23,221 nucleotides of DNA from an uncultured Bacteroides sp. (GTDB taxonomy: Bacteria > Bacteroidota > Bacteroidia > Bacteroidales > Bacteroidaceae): contig NZ_CABUHK010000084.1 of assembly GCF_902491285.1 (NCBI RefSeq), forward strand, positions 1-23,221, written 5' to 3'. Below, in pieces: positions 23,212 to 23,221 of this stretch (the first letter of the stretch is position 1; each line of letters begins with the position of its first letter). The position numbers and the translations under genes are program-made. The notes beneath the pieces are model-generated. The model was not told the DNA's origin. It made no database searches and worked only from the letters and a program-made list of their open reading frames with translations.

Positions 23212-23221
23212 ATGAAAAAGT
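23212..23221 (+). CDS. Start of a further gene, cut by the window end
   Basis: An ATG followed by AAA AAG begins MKK at the very end of the window, behind an A/T-rich leader (taatcttaaaaattagacacaca) of the kind seen before well-expressed Bacteroides genes. Only three codons are visible, so the product is unknown; MKK would suit a signal peptide, but that is a guess. Confidence 0.4.

Overview
The window is a chromosomal segment of a gut-type Bacteroides or very close relative. Three things point there: promoter boxes of the Bacteroidetes form TAnnTTTG directly upstream of several genes, almost no Shine-Dalgarno sequences but A-rich leaders, and gene content I know from that genus (an ilv operon carrying an acyl-ACP thioesterase, and the mitochondrial-type aconitase/isocitrate dehydrogenase/citrate synthase set studied in B. 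fragilis). The species cannot be fixed from sequence alone. No transposase, integrase, phage gene or CRISPR array is visible.

Layout. (1) Positions 1-6055, + strand: branched-chain amino acid operon ilvD (5' end cut by the window), ilvB, ilvN, an acyl-ACP thioesterase, ilvC, then a strong terminator. (2) 6057-6526: AT-rich stretch with no convincing gene. (3) 6544-8433, - strand: UPF1/DNA2-like superfamily 1 helicase, divergent from (4) 8551-13373, + strand: acnA-icd-gltA, the citrate-to-2-oxoglutarate arm of the TCA cycle. This ends in a perfect 56-bp palindrome. (5) 13690-16587, + strand: a compact three-gene operon of a steroid 5-alpha-reductase (SRD5A) homologue, an Old Yellow Enzyme-type flavin reductase and a short-chain dehydrogenase with its own promoter and terminator. 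(6) 16664-19474, - strand: pfkA (ATP-type phosphofructokinase), ispH, cmk. (7) 19697-20426, + strand: TonB-family protein and terminator. (8) 20452-22929, + strand: polyprenyl synthetase, an unrecognised 238-aa protein and tatD, tightly packed. (9) tRNA-Ser(GGA), then the first codons of another gene.

How the parts work together. The ilv genes make valine and isoleucine precursors, and the TCA arm supplies 2-oxoglutarate for glutamate, the amino donor for them. The most interesting block is region 5. A 5-alpha-reductase, a candidate 5-beta-reductase and a candidate hydroxysteroid dehydrogenase side by side match the enzyme set reported for gut Bacteroidota that turn 3-oxo-delta4 bile acids and steroids into allo (5-alpha) or 5-beta products, including isoallolithocholate. 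The catalytic residues of human SRD5A2 that bind the steroid 3-ketone are conserved here. Other points worth a second look are the fungal-like ketol-acid reductoisomerase, the mixed cofactor residues of Icd, the thioesterase inside the ilv operon, an 18-bp perfect palindrome at the cmk promoter, and the 56-bp palindrome after gltA.
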